In this document: one piece after another, positions 18,901 through 27,308 of the stretch
How positions within the stretch are numbered: position 1 is the stretch's first letter
How the letters are laid out: each line of letters begins with the position of its first letter
Assembly: GCA_032622095.1 (NCBI GenBank)
Contig: CP136061.1
Coordinates: 175,485,692 to 175,549,691, forward strand
Direction: 5' to 3'
Source: Siphonodentalium dalli
Lineage: Eukaryota; Mollusca; Scaphopoda; Gadilida; Siphonodentaliidae
Length of the DNA stretch: 64,000 bases
Notes under the pieces: generated by a model
What the model saw: only the letters and a program-made list of their open reading frames with translations
Told to the model about the DNA's origin: nothing
The model's database searches: none
Translations under genes and position numbers: made by a program

Positions 18901-19269
18901 ATGCCTTCAAAAACTAAGAGCAGGAAAGCACCGCTGATAAAAAAATATGGTGAGTTGATTGTTGCAATGAGTAAAGTTCCATCTGCATATAAAAAGAAAA
19001 TGATCAACGATGCTCCGAAACAAGTGATGGATTGTATTTCAGAATGTTGTCAAAATCTTTTAAAAGGTAATGTAAAACTGAATGAAGCTCAGAACCGTAA
19101 GTTACATTCGAAGCGTAAACATATCAGATATCTTGCAGACAAGAACAAACCTTTGCAACAAAAGAAGAAAATTTTGAATCAAAAAGGTGGCTTTTTACCA
19201 TTATTATTTCTTGCTCCATTGATTAGCAAAACATTAGGTGCAGTTGTTAACAATATTTTGAAAAACTAA
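18901..19269 (+). CDS. Adenovirus pX-like basic virion protein
   Basis: 122 residues from ATG 18901 (a GTG two codons upstream is ignored). Lys/Arg-rich helical body, then KKKILNQKGGFLPLLFLAP followed by a hydrophobic C-terminus. Basic-GGF-L-P-hydrophobic endings of this kind recur in Polinton and adintovirus genes next to integrase and ATPase, where they are compared with adenovirus core peptide X. A role in DNA condensation or membrane interaction inside the particle is inferred. The frame is intact. Confidence 0.75.
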   Translation: MPSKTKSRKAPLIKKYGELIVAMSKVPSAYKKKMINDAPKQVMDCISECCQNLLKGNVKLNEAQNRKLHSKRKHIRYLADKNKPLQQKKKILNQKGGFLPLLFLAPLISKTLGAVVNNILKN

Positions 19270-19282
19270 ATCTCAAATAAAT

Positions 19283-20003
19283 ATGAAGAAAATGGTTATT
19301 GTACCATTCAGAATGTTGGAAGATTTCAAACAATGGAAAATGTCAGAAATGAATAAACCTCAATTACCTCCGGATCCTGCAATTTCAAATGTTTCAGATT
19401 CTTACAAAGAATTGAAATCAGTTTATGATAAAAATATTTCTGAATCAGAAAAGTCAGTTATTTGGAGAAAATTTGTACAAATTGAAAACTTCACAAAAAT
19501 CTTTAAATTCAAAATTCAGTTTACCTGAACAAAAGTTATCTGAAAACTTTGGGAAAATGAGTGAACATATATTGGAAAGTGTGCCATCTAAACTTCGTGG
19601 TAAAGCACAACAAATTTTAACATTGTTGTCAACTAATCCTAAACTTAGATGGGATGATCGTGGACAATTAATTTATGGAACAGAAACAGTTACTGGATCA
19701 AATATAATTGATTTGATAAACGATGTTGTTCGTCACCGAAAAGGTTTTGACCCAGTTGGTTATGAAACATTCCTACGCGGATTGGGGGAACTTAATGTAC
19801 CAAAAGATTATGTAGGTAACAGGAATCGATGGTTGTGGATACAAAGACATTTAAAAGAAGGTCACACTGGTGATGAGTTTCACACACCTCATGCAACTCC
19901 TAGCAGTGGCAAGTCAAGAAAACGTTCAGTTGATATTTTCACACCTCAAAGTTTTCCTAAAACCAGAAAATCTATTTTGAAAGGATGGTCCCCACTTACA
20001 TAA
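19283..20003 (+). pseudogene. Polinton-conserved protein of unknown function, frameshifted
   Basis: ATG 19283 opens a frame ending at 19528; the remainder is in another frame up to 20003. The switch lies around 19490-19525. The second part has a pattern I recognise from Polinton-type genomes: VPSKLRGKAQQILTLL, then W..RGQLIYG, GSNIIDLINDVVRHRKGF.P.G...FLRGL..LNVP. Its function is not established. The last 19 bases overlap the integrase start. Products of such genes are probably small virion or virion-associated proteins, by context only. Confidence 0.7.
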
Positions 20004-21079
20004 AATTTGACAAACTTCTAACTGAAATTTACTACAATCCAAAAGAAGTTGGTGGTTTCAGTGGAGCAAATCAACTTTTTAAAAATGCGAAAGAAACAAA
20101 TAACAAATTTAAACTTTCAGATGTTAAAAAATGGTTACAATGGCAAAAAACATACACTTTGCACAAACCAATTGTTCGGAAATTTCGCAGACGTAAAACT
20201 ATTGTTGCAGGAATTGATATTCAGTGGCAAGCTGATTTGGCAGATTTGCAAACTTTGCAAAAGCACAATGACAATTACAGATATTTACTTTGTGTTATTG
20301 ATGTGTTCTCAAAATTTGCATGGGTTGAAAAAATTAAAGACAAAACTGGTAAAACTTTAGTTAAAACATTTCAGAAAATTCTCAAATCATCAAAACGAAA
20401 ACCTGTTTCATTTCAATCTGACAAAGGTTCAGAATTCAAAAATAAATTATTTTTACAATTTTTGAAATCTAAGAAAATTCATTTTTTCACAACAGAGAAT
20501 CCAGAGACAAAAGCAAGTATAGTTGAACGTTTTCAACGGACATTGAAAACAAAGATGTGGAAATATTTTACACAAAATCAAACTTTGAAATACAATGATG
20601 TTTTGCACGATTTTGTGAATTCTTACAACAAAAGTTTTCATAGAAGTATTAAGATGGCACCAGTTTTAGTAACTCGAGAAAATGAAATTGAAGTTTCCAG
20701 AAATCTTTATGGAAAGTTAAAAACGAAAAAAGATAAGATCTTGAAAGTTGGAGATTTTGTTAGAATAAATAAAACAAAGAGAACTTTTGATAAAGGATAT
20801 CTTCCAAATTGGACAAAAGAAATTTTCAAAATTAGTAGAGTTTGTAAAAGTACACCATTAACTTACAAATTAGTATATTTAGATGGTGAAAACATCGCAG
20901 GATCATTTTATGGTAAAGAAATTCAACATATAAAAGATAATAAAGTTTACGAAATTGAATCAGTTGTTGGTAAACGTTCAAGAAAAGTTGCTGGTAAATC
21001 AGTTAGAGAAATTAAAGTTCATTGGGCTGGTTATCCTAAAAAATTTGACAGTTGGATTCCTGCCACAAATTTGGTATAA
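19985..21079 (+). CDS. int: Polinton retroviral-type integrase with chromodomain
   Basis: Intact 364-residue frame from ATG 19985. The rve catalytic core has D84 (QADLADL), D146 (FQSDKGSEF) and E181 (SIVERFQRT), with 34 residues between the last two. An SH3-like basic region follows (KVGDFVRINKTKRTFDKGYLPNWTKEIFKI), then a C-terminal chromodomain from about residue 318 (YEIESVVGKRS...IKVHWAGYPKKFDSWIPATNL). It would cut and join the element ends to host DNA, with the chromodomain reading histone marks. All catalytic residues are present. Confidence 0.95.
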   Translation: MVPTYIKFDKLLTEIYYNPKEVGGFSGANQLFKNAKETNNKFKLSDVKKWLQWQKTYTLHKPIVRKFRRRKTIVAGIDIQWQADLADLQTLQKHNDNYRYLLCVIDVFSKFAWVEKIKDKTGKTLVKTFQKILKSSKRKPVSFQSDKGSEFKNKLFLQFLKSKKIHFFTTENPETKASIVERFQRTLKTKMWKYFTQNQTLKYNDVLHDFVNSYNKSFHRSIKMAPVLVTRENEIEVSRNLYGKLKTKKDKILKVGDFVRINKTKRTFDKGYLPNWTKEIFKISRVCKSTPLTYKLVYLDGENIAGSFYGKEIQHIKDNKVYEIESVVGKRSRKVAGKSVREIKVHWAGYPKKFDSWIPATNLV

Positions 21080-21089
21080 AACGTTTAAC

Positions 21090-21353
21090 ATGTCTCAAAA
21101 TGGTTCAGTTGGTCTGGATGCTCCATCACAATTTCAAATCTGTGGAGAAAAAATTGCAAAAAATCAAGTAACATATTTTACACAAATTATTATAATTGTT
21201 GGTATAATCGCTACAGCAATTGTTCATTTAAGTTTACAAAGTGAAAATAACGAACTGTGGTTAATTTTACTCAGTAGTTCTTTGGGATACATTTTACCAA
21301 CACCGCGTTTGAAATATTTGAAAAATCAGTCGGCAGAAATTTTGAAAGTATGA
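21090..21353 (+). CDS. Small Polinton membrane protein, 87 residues
   Basis: The ATG at 21090 is chosen because upstream in-frame codons belong to the integrase region. There is a polar N-terminus (QFQICGEKIAKNQVTYFTQ), a hydrophobic segment (IIIIVGIIATAIVHL, about 32-47), then LWLILLSSSLGYILPTPRLKYL. One or two membrane passes are likely. Similar short proteins ending in a LGYxLPxP-like motif occur before the penton-like gene in other Polintons. The stop overlaps the next ATG (ATGA), indicating close coupling. Confidence 0.75.
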   Translation: MSQNGSVGLDAPSQFQICGEKIAKNQVTYFTQIIIIVGIIATAIVHLSLQSENNELWLILLSSSLGYILPTPRLKYLKNQSAEILKV

Positions 21354-22201
21354 ATTCTTTCTACATTACAATTCCGAGCGACAGTTCAATGGTAATGTAT
21401 CCAAACAATTCTCAATGTTGTTTTACTGTACAATTACCAAAACCAATTCAAATTGATAAAGAAAAATGCGAAGTTGCATTAGTCGAACTGATAACACCTT
21501 CAGAAACATACAATGTTACAGGGGATTCGTGTAAATTCAATTTGGTTACAACTGATGCAATAATACTGTCTGTTCTTCAAAATCGTTTTGAAGAAAAGAT
21601 ATTTACGAGACCTGATGGCGTTCGTGCAATTGAAATACAGATACGAGAAGGTTCGTATACCTCTGCGGCAGATTTACTTGATACAATGCAAGATGTAATT
21701 GATGAAACACTTGGAGAAGCAATACAAAACGAATACGGATTTCACATCAAGTACTCAAAAGTTACAAAACGTGTGAAAATTATTCGCAAGAGTGTAAGTA
21801 TCCCAAAACTAGGAATTGAATTACCACAATGTCTTTTGCACAAGTTGGGTTACAAAACTGAAAACGCTTCTGAAGATTTTTATTCAAATAATAGATTTCC
21901 GTTTGGTGTAGATTTGTTTGTTGGTCATAATCAAATGTTTGTTTATTCTGATATTGCCGATTTCACAATTGTTGGAAATGTTGAAGTACAAATTTTACGA
22001 GTTGTTTCTTTCAGAATTAAAAGAGATATCGACGGATTACATGTAAAACATGAATTTTTAAATTTACATTATGTTCCAGTTTCAAAGTCATACTTTGACA
22101 AAATTAGTGTAAATATAAGTGACGACACAGGAAAATCAATTCAGTTTATTGGTGGTAAGTCTTTGGCGAAGCTGCATTTCAGAAAACGAGAGGAGTTCTA
22201 A
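21350..22201 (+). CDS. Penton-like minor capsid protein
   Basis: Intact 283-residue frame. The N-terminus (FYITIPSDSSMVMYPNNSQCCFTVQLPKPIQIDKEKCEVAL) and general length match the single-jelly-roll minor capsid (penton) of Polintons. Beta-rich pattern throughout, with VKIIRKSVSIPKLGIELPQCLLHKLGY in the middle and a C-terminal GGKSLAKLHFRKREEF. It would form capsid vertices with the major capsid encoded downstream. It overlaps the membrane protein gene by four bases. Confidence 0.9.
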   Translation: MNSFYITIPSDSSMVMYPNNSQCCFTVQLPKPIQIDKEKCEVALVELITPSETYNVTGDSCKFNLVTTDAIILSVLQNRFEEKIFTRPDGVRAIEIQIREGSYTSAADLLDTMQDVIDETLGEAIQNEYGFHIKYSKVTKRVKIIRKSVSIPKLGIELPQCLLHKLGYKTENASEDFYSNNRFPFGVDLFVGHNQMFVYSDIADFTIVGNVEVQILRVVSFRIKRDIDGLHVKHEFLNLHYVPVSKSYFDKISVNISDDTGKSIQFIGGKSLAKLHFRKREEF

Positions 22202-22206
22202 AAACA

Positions 22207-22581
22207 ATGTTCCCCTTGTATAGAGGTGTACCACGGCAATATGGTAACGGTATTGGTTCAATTTTCAAATCAGTTATGAGATCTGCTGTACCATTTCTAA
22301 AACCGATTGGTCGGACAGCTTTACAACTTGCGAAAAAACACACTTTTGGTGTTGCAGATGAAATTATTAATCAAGGTAAAAGTCCGAAAGAACCGTTGAT
22401 GTCTGAAGGTAAAAAAGCTTTAAAATCTTTTGGCACACAAGCTAAAAATCAAATTTTGCACTCGAGACAAAAACCTAGAAAAAGAGTAGCGAATTCAAAA
22501 ATGAATCATTCAGCTGTCAAACGCCGAAAAAGTCAGTCGAAAAAACATCCTAGCAGTCGAGCTCTTGATATTTTTGATTAA
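22207..22581 (+). CDS. Small basic virion protein (GIGSIF type)
   Basis: 124 residues, intact. It starts MFPLYRGVPRQYGNGIGSIFKSVMRSAVPFLKP, an amphipathic Gly/Phe/Arg stretch like those of adenovirus pVI/pVII-class or adintovirus virion proteins, followed by a Lys/Arg/Ser-rich tail. A role in membrane disruption or DNA binding within the particle is inferred from position between penton-like and major capsid genes. Two bases separate its stop from the major capsid ATG. Confidence 0.7.
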   Translation: MFPLYRGVPRQYGNGIGSIFKSVMRSAVPFLKPIGRTALQLAKKHTFGVADEIINQGKSPKEPLMSEGKKALKSFGTQAKNQILHSRQKPRKRVANSKMNHSAVKRRKSQSKKHPSSRALDIFD

Positions 22582-22583
22582 TC

Positions 22584-23887
22584 ATGGCACAAATGGTAAA
22601 TGGATCATGCGAATGCAATAAATCGGAACTTGATATAACACATGTTCCACCAACGGTGGCTACAATGTCAGAATCGCAGTGGATCGAAAATCATCCGATT
22701 GCACCGCTGAATAATTCTGCTCCGATAGAGTTTGTCATACCATCTCAAACCGAAAAGTGGACAGATATTAATCAATCTTATCTTTATGTGAAATTCAAAA
22801 TTACAAAAAAAGATGGAACTAATTTGGTAGCTGGTACGGAATTAGCACCTGTTAACAATTTCTTTCATAGCATGTTCAGCAGTATCGATGTTTACTTGAA
22901 CAACAAATTGATAACTTCGAATTCTGACACTTACCCATACCGAGCATATTTCGAAAATCTGTTGGGATACTCTCCAGAATATAAAGATAATCAATTAGCA
23001 AATTTAGAAATGTGGTATGGCGATACAGCAGAACAATTTGAAGAGAATACCAAAGTGGTGGCAATGCTGGATTAACTTCTAGAGAAAGTTTGATCGGTGG
23101 TAATAAAATTGTTGAACTATGTGGACGCTTACACACTGATCTGTTTCTTCAAGAAAAATATTTACCAAATGGAATTGAAATTCGTATCAGATTAAACAGA
23201 TCACCATCAAAATTTTTCCTCATTGGCGCCGAGGATGGACAAATTTTTTTCGAATCAGCAGTGTTCCATGTCAGAACAGTTGGTCTCTTTCCAGCGGTCT
23301 CAAATAAATTAAATCAAGAAATTGTCCAGTCAAAAATGAAAATACCTATCAGACGAGTAGAAATAAAAACTTTCACAATTAGTACTGGACTTAGATAAAA
23401 AATTGAAGACCACTTATTTCAAGGACAATTACCAAAGAGAGTTTTTATTGCGTTGGTCGAAAATAAAGATATGAATGGAGATTTGGGTACCAATCCATTC
23501 CACTTCAAACATTTCAGTTTGAATAAATTGGAAGTTAGTCAAGACGGTCATACAATACATAACCGTCCATTTGAACCAAACTTCGCAACAAAACAATGTC
23601 TCAGATCATATTTATCTTTGTATCAATCTTTAGGAATGTTTGGTGTTAACAAATCAATTGGCATTAATTTAAAAGAATATATGAATGGTTATTGTTTGTG
23701 GGGTTTCGACTTGACACCGGACCAAGGAAGCGACGAGGGACATCTACATCCTATAAAGACAGGGAACCTGCGTTTGGAGCTTCAGTTCTTGACAGCTCTC
23801 ACTACAGCCGTCAACGTTTTGGTGTATGCTGAATTTGACAGTGAAATAGAGATTACAGCTTTGAGAGAAGTGCTTACTGACTATTAG
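22584..23887 (+). pseudogene. Double-jelly-roll major capsid protein, broken
   Basis: ATG 22584. The N-terminal frame (SQWIENHPIAPLNNSAPIEFVIPSQTEKWTDINQSYLYVKFKI) stops at 23075. The continuation from about 23055 in another frame (RESLIGGNKIVELCGRLHTDLFLQEKYLPNGIEIRIRLNRS) meets an in-frame TAA at 23396-23398, then resumes in the same frame (KIEDHLFQGQLPKRVFIALV...) to 23887. Together these give about 434 codons, close to the family. The sequence pattern matches Polinton/adintovirus major capsids. One frameshift and one nonsense codon mean no capsid from this copy. Confidence 0.9.
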
Positions 23888-23888
23888 G

Positions 23889-24215
23889 ATGGAGTTCACA
23901 TCACAGCTATGGAACTACTATGAAGAATACCAATGTTCACAAAACTTTGCTCCGAGATGGAACCTGATCTTGGACACACTCAACAACGCTATGATTGAAG
24001 AACTACCCTGATCTTGGACACACTCAACAACGCTATGATTGAAGAACTACAAGAACTTATTCGCAAACTGTGAAGGATGTAAAATAGAACATCCTAGTCA
24101 ACGTGAACATGTTCTGTGTTTGTTCTCTACAACTGGTGATTGGACAAACCAGTTTATCGACTTAGCGCTGATTAAACTTGACATATACAATGTTATGGAA
24201 AGATGGTTCCCGAAG
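23889..24215 (+). pseudogene. Remnant of a Polinton C.GC..PSQ..H protein
   Basis: ATG 23889, one base after the capsid stop, opens a frame of 41 residues closed by a 44-bp tandem duplication (23963-24006 and 24007-24050), which shifts the frame. Beyond it another frame has CEGCKIEHPSQREHVLCL and W..QFIDLALIKLDIY, a pattern that follows the major capsid in many Polintons. At least one further shift is needed near 24060. The function of the family is unknown to me. The coding signal ends at the 30-bp repeats. Confidence 0.65.
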
Positions 24216-24221
24216 CTGATG

Positions 24222-24311
24222 GTCTGGGGGGTACTGGGCCATAGTGCCCATGTCTGGGGGGTACTGGGCCATAGTGCCCATGTCTGGGGGGTACTGGGCC
24301 ATAGTGCCCCC
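24222..24311. repeat. 30-bp tandem repeat, three copies
   Basis: The unit GTCTGGGGGGTACTGGGCCA plus ten bases is repeated three times almost perfectly, the last copy running into a C tract. It marks the apparent truncated right edge of the Polinton. Confidence 0.9.
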
Positions 24312-24379
24312 CCATTACTACTCCTGCCCTTGGATGCTTCCGGCGCCCTGAATATATTATATATTATGTGTATATTGGT

Positions 24380-25600
24380 CCCTGGTCCACTGAGGAATAA
24401 TGTTTGGAATTAATTTGTGCTGGCAATTAAGAATACTTTTTCCTTTAATTTTGGAGTAAGAGTTGATCTGAAATAGCTATTAGGCCATAAATGTTCAACA
24501 GATCAGTTTCGATTTCCTCATATGTTTCCAAATTATTTATTGTTAAAATTCCGTTCGACGCTGTTCGACGTGGAAAATAACCGACCAACGATTTTGGTTA
24601 GGTGCTTTTTAAATTTAAGGCGTGAGTCTAGGGTGAATCCCAGGAAAGTGGATTCGTTAGATTGCGTGATATGTGTGTGTCTCTTTCTGACATTTCGTCA
24701 TTTATTTTTACTTTTATAGTTCTGTGTGTGAGAAATGGTGATAGGAGTGTAGGCCTAACCATTTTTAGGGGAGGTCTGTCGTCATTCTTAATTTATACCT
24801 AAGTACATTGTGCCATACTGAATCGGACCGTCGGACGCTTTTCAGTTTCTATACATCTAAGAATATATAGTGCCCCCCCCCCCCCCGGTTTTCCATTTTA
24901 TATTCATTGCCGTTTTGATATCCTATGTGAGTCTATATACATGCACAGGAGCTTGGAATTTGGTCAAACCACTCTTTTATTGGCGGAACCAACTCCCGGG
25001 ACCATAGGTCACAGGAGCTTGGAATTTTGTCAAAACCCCTCTTTTATTGGCGGAACCACCTCCCGGGATCAGCTTGGAATTGGTCTAGTTCCGGGAGGTG
25101 GTTCCGCCAATAAAAGAGGGGTTTTGACCAAATTCCAAGCTCCTGTGATACATGTCCATGCAATGCCCTCTTTACCGCTCCGGTAAGCCCTTTGAAATTT
25201 ATTGAAAAAGTTGGTACCCTCGAGATGGAATTTGATTCTGCTGCTGATTACTCGTTCGAAAAGTGTACCCGTACATTGTATAGGCTAATTGGTCTATAGT
25301 TTGTGGGTATTGTATATGGTCTTTCCCAGGCTTAGGCATCATGGTTACTATTGCATTTTTCCATATTTGTCATATTTTGGGATAGTAGCCAAGCCTCATG
25401 CATTTAGTATACAGGTTTGTGAGTCTGTTAAATATGGTGTCAGGGGTTTGCCTAAGTATTCCATAGGTGATTTCGTCATCCCTAGGGGTTTGTTGGGTTT
25501 GCCTCTTTTGAGTTTTTGCCAGTGTCTCACCTCCTGGTTAGTGCCACACGGGTACAACACTGATGAAGACATTGTTGAAGACATTGATTGTATCAGATCG
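24380..25600 (-). pseudogene. Degenerate LINE reverse transcriptase remnant
   Basis: Read on the minus strand, 25600-25180 gives LKRGKPNKPLG, DEITYGILRQTPDTIFNRL, LYTKCMRLGYYPK and VTMMPKPGKDH, in several frames with stops. This is the fingers region of a non-LTR reverse transcriptase. Further on, 24655-24600 gives STFLGFTLDSRLKFKKHL, the late RT segment. The centre is displaced by an inverted-repeat element (24944-25147) and the catalytic YxDD was not located. It is an old dead copy. Confidence 0.65.
24944..25147. mobile_element. CACAGG-family inverted-repeat element, copy A (204 bp)
   Basis: Ends CACAGGAGCTTGG...CCAAGCTCCTGTG, flanked by the perfect 7-bp duplication ATACATG (24937-24943 and 25148-25154). 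Inside are two direct copies of the about 60-bp terminal unit (starting 24944 and 25010) and one inverted copy, so it is a foldback with an extra arm. It has no coding capacity. Confidence 0.9.
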
Positions 25601-25619
25601 AAGATCGAATGAAATTGTC

Positions 25620-26101
25620 AGCGTTGACTTCATACTTACACCCTGCAGATTTAATCACTCAATAATCACTGATGGTTGTGTTTTTTCAACATTTTAACTT
25701 CTCATATTTTCTACAATGACATGCAGTAATTAAGCTGTCACCTCTAATCAGTCTACCGCTATACTACTACTAATTAAAACGTGTAAGTGTGGTCATAGAT
25801 GAAGGAAGGATAGATCTATACGTCACTCGACGTCATTTGATGGGCCAATCGGTAACGCACTCCGATTCTGTCCGCCATTGCTAAAGGTAGTTCAACTCCG
25901 ATTGTTCTAATCAAAACAGTGATTTCTCGTCGCAATAAAAAGAGAAAACTCTGGCGTCTATTGCAGCTGAATTAATTGTACACCAACTGTCATGAATTAT
26001 CAGAATCTCACGTTTCCAAGGGTGTCCGTTGGGGAGTAAGAAAGGTGAGTTTTTATGCCGTTTGAGACCATTTTTGTAATAAACAACACGACATTCTGTA
26101 T
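25620..26101. other. No gene seen
   Basis: AT-rich stretch without a supported reading frame, RNA gene or clear repeat. Confidence 0.5.
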
Positions 26102-26270
26102 TGAAGTAAACTTACACCCTATAAGGTGCAGACGTCCCCGCAAGTCGTCGTGGAGATGTCACGTCGGTTGATGTCACAGACCGGCTGATGCAGATGGATT
26201 ATCGATGCAAGCAGGTCGTTGTGATCTTAGGTCGGCGTGGTGGTATTCTCTCTGTCTATTTCCCGCGCAT
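26102..26270. repeat. 169-bp block shared with 35361-35529
   Basis: Starts TGAAGTAAACTTACACC and ends TTTCCCGCGCAT. The copy at 35361 has about one mismatch. Flanks differ on both sides of both copies, so the block is a discrete mobile or duplicated unit, perhaps a 5' end or promoter module. Confidence 0.85.
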
Positions 26271-26399
26271 GCGCACTATGTCAGGAATTACCCAAATCTA
26301 CTACACTCCTCCCCATTTTCTCTTTCCGTTTCCTTCCACGGTGGAATCCAGGCATCCAAAATAAATGGGGGGGGGGGGGTGTTCCCTGTATTATACATC

Positions 26400-27300
26400 C
26401 AGGTATTTTATAGAAGACCATCTCCGGGAGTATCACTTCGTTTCCTGGAGGATCCATCAAGGTATTCTCTAGAAGGCCATCCTCTATTGGTTCTCGTCTC
26501 CCTTTTCTGTGTTTTTATCAAGTGCGGCTGCGGCCATTACTGTGTATCCCTTTGATGAAGGGACCTGCTACCAGTGCCAAAGGCTCATTTCTTCTATAAC
26601 GATAAGCAGGATGCTGGTAGCCACTTCCTTATAGGGAAGCCCCCATAGTACTTTTCAGTCCATAAAGGTTTCCAGACCAAGTCATCAGACAGTGCTTGTC
26701 TGTTTCAAGTTTGTGTTTGGACCGAATTATACCTTATACCATCACTGATGATATATGTTGACTGGACCCACTGGTCGGACCATATTTCCTTCCTGGAAGA
26801 CTATGGTTATGTCTGCTGTTTACTGTCATACTGCCATTGTATTTATAAAATGGCGACAGGGTTCCAATGCTGGACCGCTCCCTTCTGTGAAGGAAATTAT
26901 GCCATCACTAATGGTACGTGTTATTAACTGGCCAGGCTGGCTGTGCCAGTACGCTACTATGACACCTTCCCAGAAGGCCATGGCTGTGCATGCCATTAAA
27001 TTTACGGTCCTATCATTGTAGCACTTCCCTTCTATTGAGGGAATTATACCATCACTGATGGTATCGTGGAATGCGATATTGGCTTCCGCCAATTTTTGAC
27101 CGATTCCTTCGTTAAAGGAAATTAGAGTCACTGCTGACCAGTATGTGTTATTAACGGGGCACTTTGACTGTGCTAACCATGGTACTGCCTTCCTTGAAAG
27201 CCATTTACTGTTACCATAGTAGCACTTCCCTTCTATAAAGGAAATTATAGTATCGCTTATGGTAGCACTCCTCCAGGATCCCAAGGCCATTTGCTGGATT
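26400..27300. repeat. Field of short CCTTC/GAAGG hairpins, right of the HhH-Gag remnant's 3' end
   Basis: Every 60-100 bp an imperfect palindrome of the form TTCCTTC-n-GAAGGAA recurs (for example near 26556, 26787, 26878, 26964, 27026, 27104, 27228), mostly followed by ATTATACCATCACTGATGGTA-like sequence, itself a short palindrome. A 154-codon minus-strand frame here (27290-26826) only translates the repeats (TISDGII...EGKCY). Similar hairpins lie at 33.0-33.8 kb on the other side of the gag gene. Confidence 0.6.
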
Positions 27301-27308
27301 GTCCCCTA

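Larger units (their letters stand above)
731..24221 (+). mobile_element. Polinton/Maverick (adintovirus-like) element, partly decayed, with a Gypsy element inserted
   Basis: The set of genes defines the class: protein-primed family-B DNA polymerase, retroviral-type integrase with chromodomain, A32-like packaging ATPase, penton-like minor capsid and double-jelly-roll major capsid, all on the plus strand and tightly packed. No terminal inverted repeat is seen. The left end may lie outside the window, and the right end appears truncated near the 30-bp tandem repeats at 24222. I could not recognise the adenain-type protease usually present in such elements. Open genes (ATPase, integrase, penton-like, small proteins) sit beside broken ones (polymerase, major capsid, two minor genes), so this copy is not autonomous as written. 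The boundaries given are those of the outermost genes assigned to it. Confidence 0.9.

Noticed and set aside
24222-24311. Regular repeats considered as CRISPR-like
   Set aside because: Direct tandem units without spacers, in a eukaryotic context.
25289-25612. Plus-strand 107-codon frame
   Set aside because: Shadow of the minus-strand LINE reverse transcriptase remnant.
26826-27290. 154-codon minus-strand frame
   Set aside because: It only translates the hairpin repeats; the repeated peptide follows the DNA repeat, with no other support.
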